Of a stretch of 5,169 nt of DNA, positions 4,190 through 5,169 are shown piece by piece. The stretch's first letter is position 1. Every line of letters starts with the position of its first letter. Where the stretch lies: assembly GCA_021786455.1 (NCBI GenBank), contig JAJYNF010000286.1:1-5169 (forward strand). Reading direction: 5' to 3'. The translations under genes were made by a program, and so were the position numbers. Origin of the DNA: Acidobacteriota bacterium. GTDB taxonomy: Bacteria > Acidobacteriota > Terriglobia > UBA7540. The notes beneath the pieces were generated by a model. The model was not told the origin of the DNA. It worked only from the letters and a program-made list of their open reading frames with translations, and ran no database searches.

Positions 4190-5169
4190 TCAGGATGGAA
4201 CGAAATAAAAAAACAGGGCGAGGATCGCGTAAACGCTCAAAAGTTGCAGGCCCTCGAGCCAGTTGGTCTCGCCGTCGAATGAGACCAAGGCGACGACAGC
4301 CACCGAAAGAATCACTCCGGCAATTTCTAAAGGAGGGAAAACCAACGTCATCGGGGTGGGGCTGCGCTCGGAGACCACGACCAGCAGCGGCGCGACGAAG
4401 AGCGCGATTTGAGTGCTGCTGCCCATGATCACGCTCAAGGCGAGATCCATTTTGTCCTGGCGCGCCAGGGCGACCGCGGAGGAATGCTCGGCAGCATTGC
4501 CGACTAGCGCGAGCACAACAACCCCCAGAAATGTATCTGTCCAGCCGAACGCATGACTGGCGGCTTCGAGCCCTTTGCCGACGACGGCGCTCTCAATGGC
4601 GATCATTAATCCCGAAAGCACAAGCGCCACCAGGGCGGCCTTCACCGAGGTCCGCGGCGGTTCCTGTCCGGCCCGCCCAAACAGATGGCGGTGAGTCCGA
4701 AAAGTGAAAACCAGGCTGCCGAGATAACAAACCAGCAGAACCGCGGCCGTCCACAGACTGACCACCTCCAAAATGCCTCGGTGTGAGCGGAGCGAGCCGA
4801 AGGTCGTCAGGGCAAAAAACGCCGGCATCACCAGCGATACGACCGCCAGGAAAAGCATCGTGTTGCTGGCGCCTGCTGCGACTCGGCTAAAGGACTGTTT
4901 TTTGCGGCGCAGCCCGCCGAGGAAGGCTGCCAGCCCAAAGACCAGCAGCAGGTTCCCGATAATACTGCCGGAAAGCGAAGCCTTCACGATTTGCACTTGG
5001 CCCCGCGACAGCAGAACCAGGCCGAGAATAAGCTCCGTGGCGTTGGCGAGCGAAGCGTTGAGCAGTCCGCCGGCCGCCGGGCCTAGGTGGCGGGCCAGCT
5101 CCTCGGTGGCGTTTCCCAGTACCGACGCCAGTGGCACCAAGCTGGCTGCCGATAAAGCAAAAGCCCACG
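4190..5169 (-). CDS. cax: Ca2+/H+ antiporter of the CaCA/Cax family, N-terminus cut by the window edge
   Basis: This is an integral membrane exchanger that expels Ca2+ (or a related divalent cation) using the proton gradient. The frame stays open to the right edge; the first complete codon is 5167-5165 (WAFALSAAS...), so a few dozen N-terminal residues are probably missing. A TTG at 5140 is in frame but is an internal codon, not a start: the sequence before it aligns with the normal family N-terminus. About 325 residues are visible, with roughly ten hydrophobic segments. The two inverted alpha-repeats that form the transport site are seen as LANATEL (40-46 from the first complete codon, Glu45) and GNAAEHSSAV (223-232, Glu227). 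A hydrophilic stretch near 155-175 separates the two halves. The first repeat has Ala where most family members have Gly (GNATE). The gene ends about 200 bases before the ferredoxin start and is probably a separate unit. Confidence 0.88.
   Translation of the reverse strand, partial: WAFALSAASLVPLASVLGNATEELARHLGPAAGGLLNASLANATELILGLVLLSRGQVQIVKASLSGSIIGNLLLVFGLAAFLGGLRRKKQSFSRVAAGASNTMLFLAVVSLVMPAFFALTTFGSLRSHRGILEVVSLWTAAVLLVCYLGSLVFTFRTHRHLFGRAGQEPPRTSVKAALVALVLSGLMIAIESAVVGKGLEAASHAFGWTDTFLGVVVLALVGNAAEHSSAVALARQDKMDLALSVIMGSSTQIALFVAPLLVVVSERSPTPMTLVFPPLEIAGVILSVAVVALVSFDGETNWLEGLQLLSVYAILALFFYFVPS

Noticed and set aside
4021..4428. 135-codon open frame on the plus strand
   Set aside because: It overlaps the end of the antiporter gene, is very Arg-rich, has no ribosome binding site and shows no motif.

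Overview
The window is bacterial chromosomal DNA, fairly GC-rich. It carries six protein genes arranged as two blocks that face each other. The protein types, the AGXT2-like class III aminotransferase with a cysteine cluster, the short 7Fe-type ferredoxin and GTRG-type palindromic repeats would fit a soil or environmental bacterium such as a Verrucomicrobiota or Acidobacteriota member. This placement is an impression from protein style only and is weakly held.

Bases 1-1695, plus strand: a compact metal-responsive operon of mercury type. A promoter with an over-long 20-bp spacer, occupied by a near-perfect 22-bp palindrome, precedes a MerR-family regulator. A small thioredoxin-fold protein overlaps it by 4 bp (ATGA). 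After 64 bp comes a fused MerT-MerP-like transporter, with a hairpin plus T-run just behind it as a likely terminator. The regulator would sense the metal, activate the single promoter from its own operator, and switch on its own gene, the small thiol protein and the importer. No mercuric reductase (merA) lies in the window, so the detoxifying step must be elsewhere or the operon does something else.

Bases 1696-1969: a gene-free stretch between convergent genes, filled by a cluster of hairpins. Three 30-base units share one plan: a GTGG or GTAG tetranucleotide, then a 9-bp stem with an 8-base loop. One unit is on the plus strand and two on the minus strand. A fourth hairpin (10-bp stem, 8-base loop) looks like a relative. 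This is the layout of REP/BIME elements that are mobilised by RAYT transposases.

Bases 1970-5169, minus strand: a class III (PLP) aminotransferase, a 435-base gene-free gap, a small 3Fe-4S/4Fe-4S ferredoxin, and a Ca2+/H+ antiporter of the Cax family that runs off the right edge, so its N-terminus is missing. Upstream of the ferredoxin is an exact TGTGA-N6-TCACA palindrome, the consensus for CRP-type regulators. It is centred 41.5 bp from the start point predicted by a plausible -10 box, which suggests ferredoxin expression is under a Crp/Fnr-family activator. The three minus-strand genes are separated by gaps of about 200-435 bp and are probably separate transcription units.
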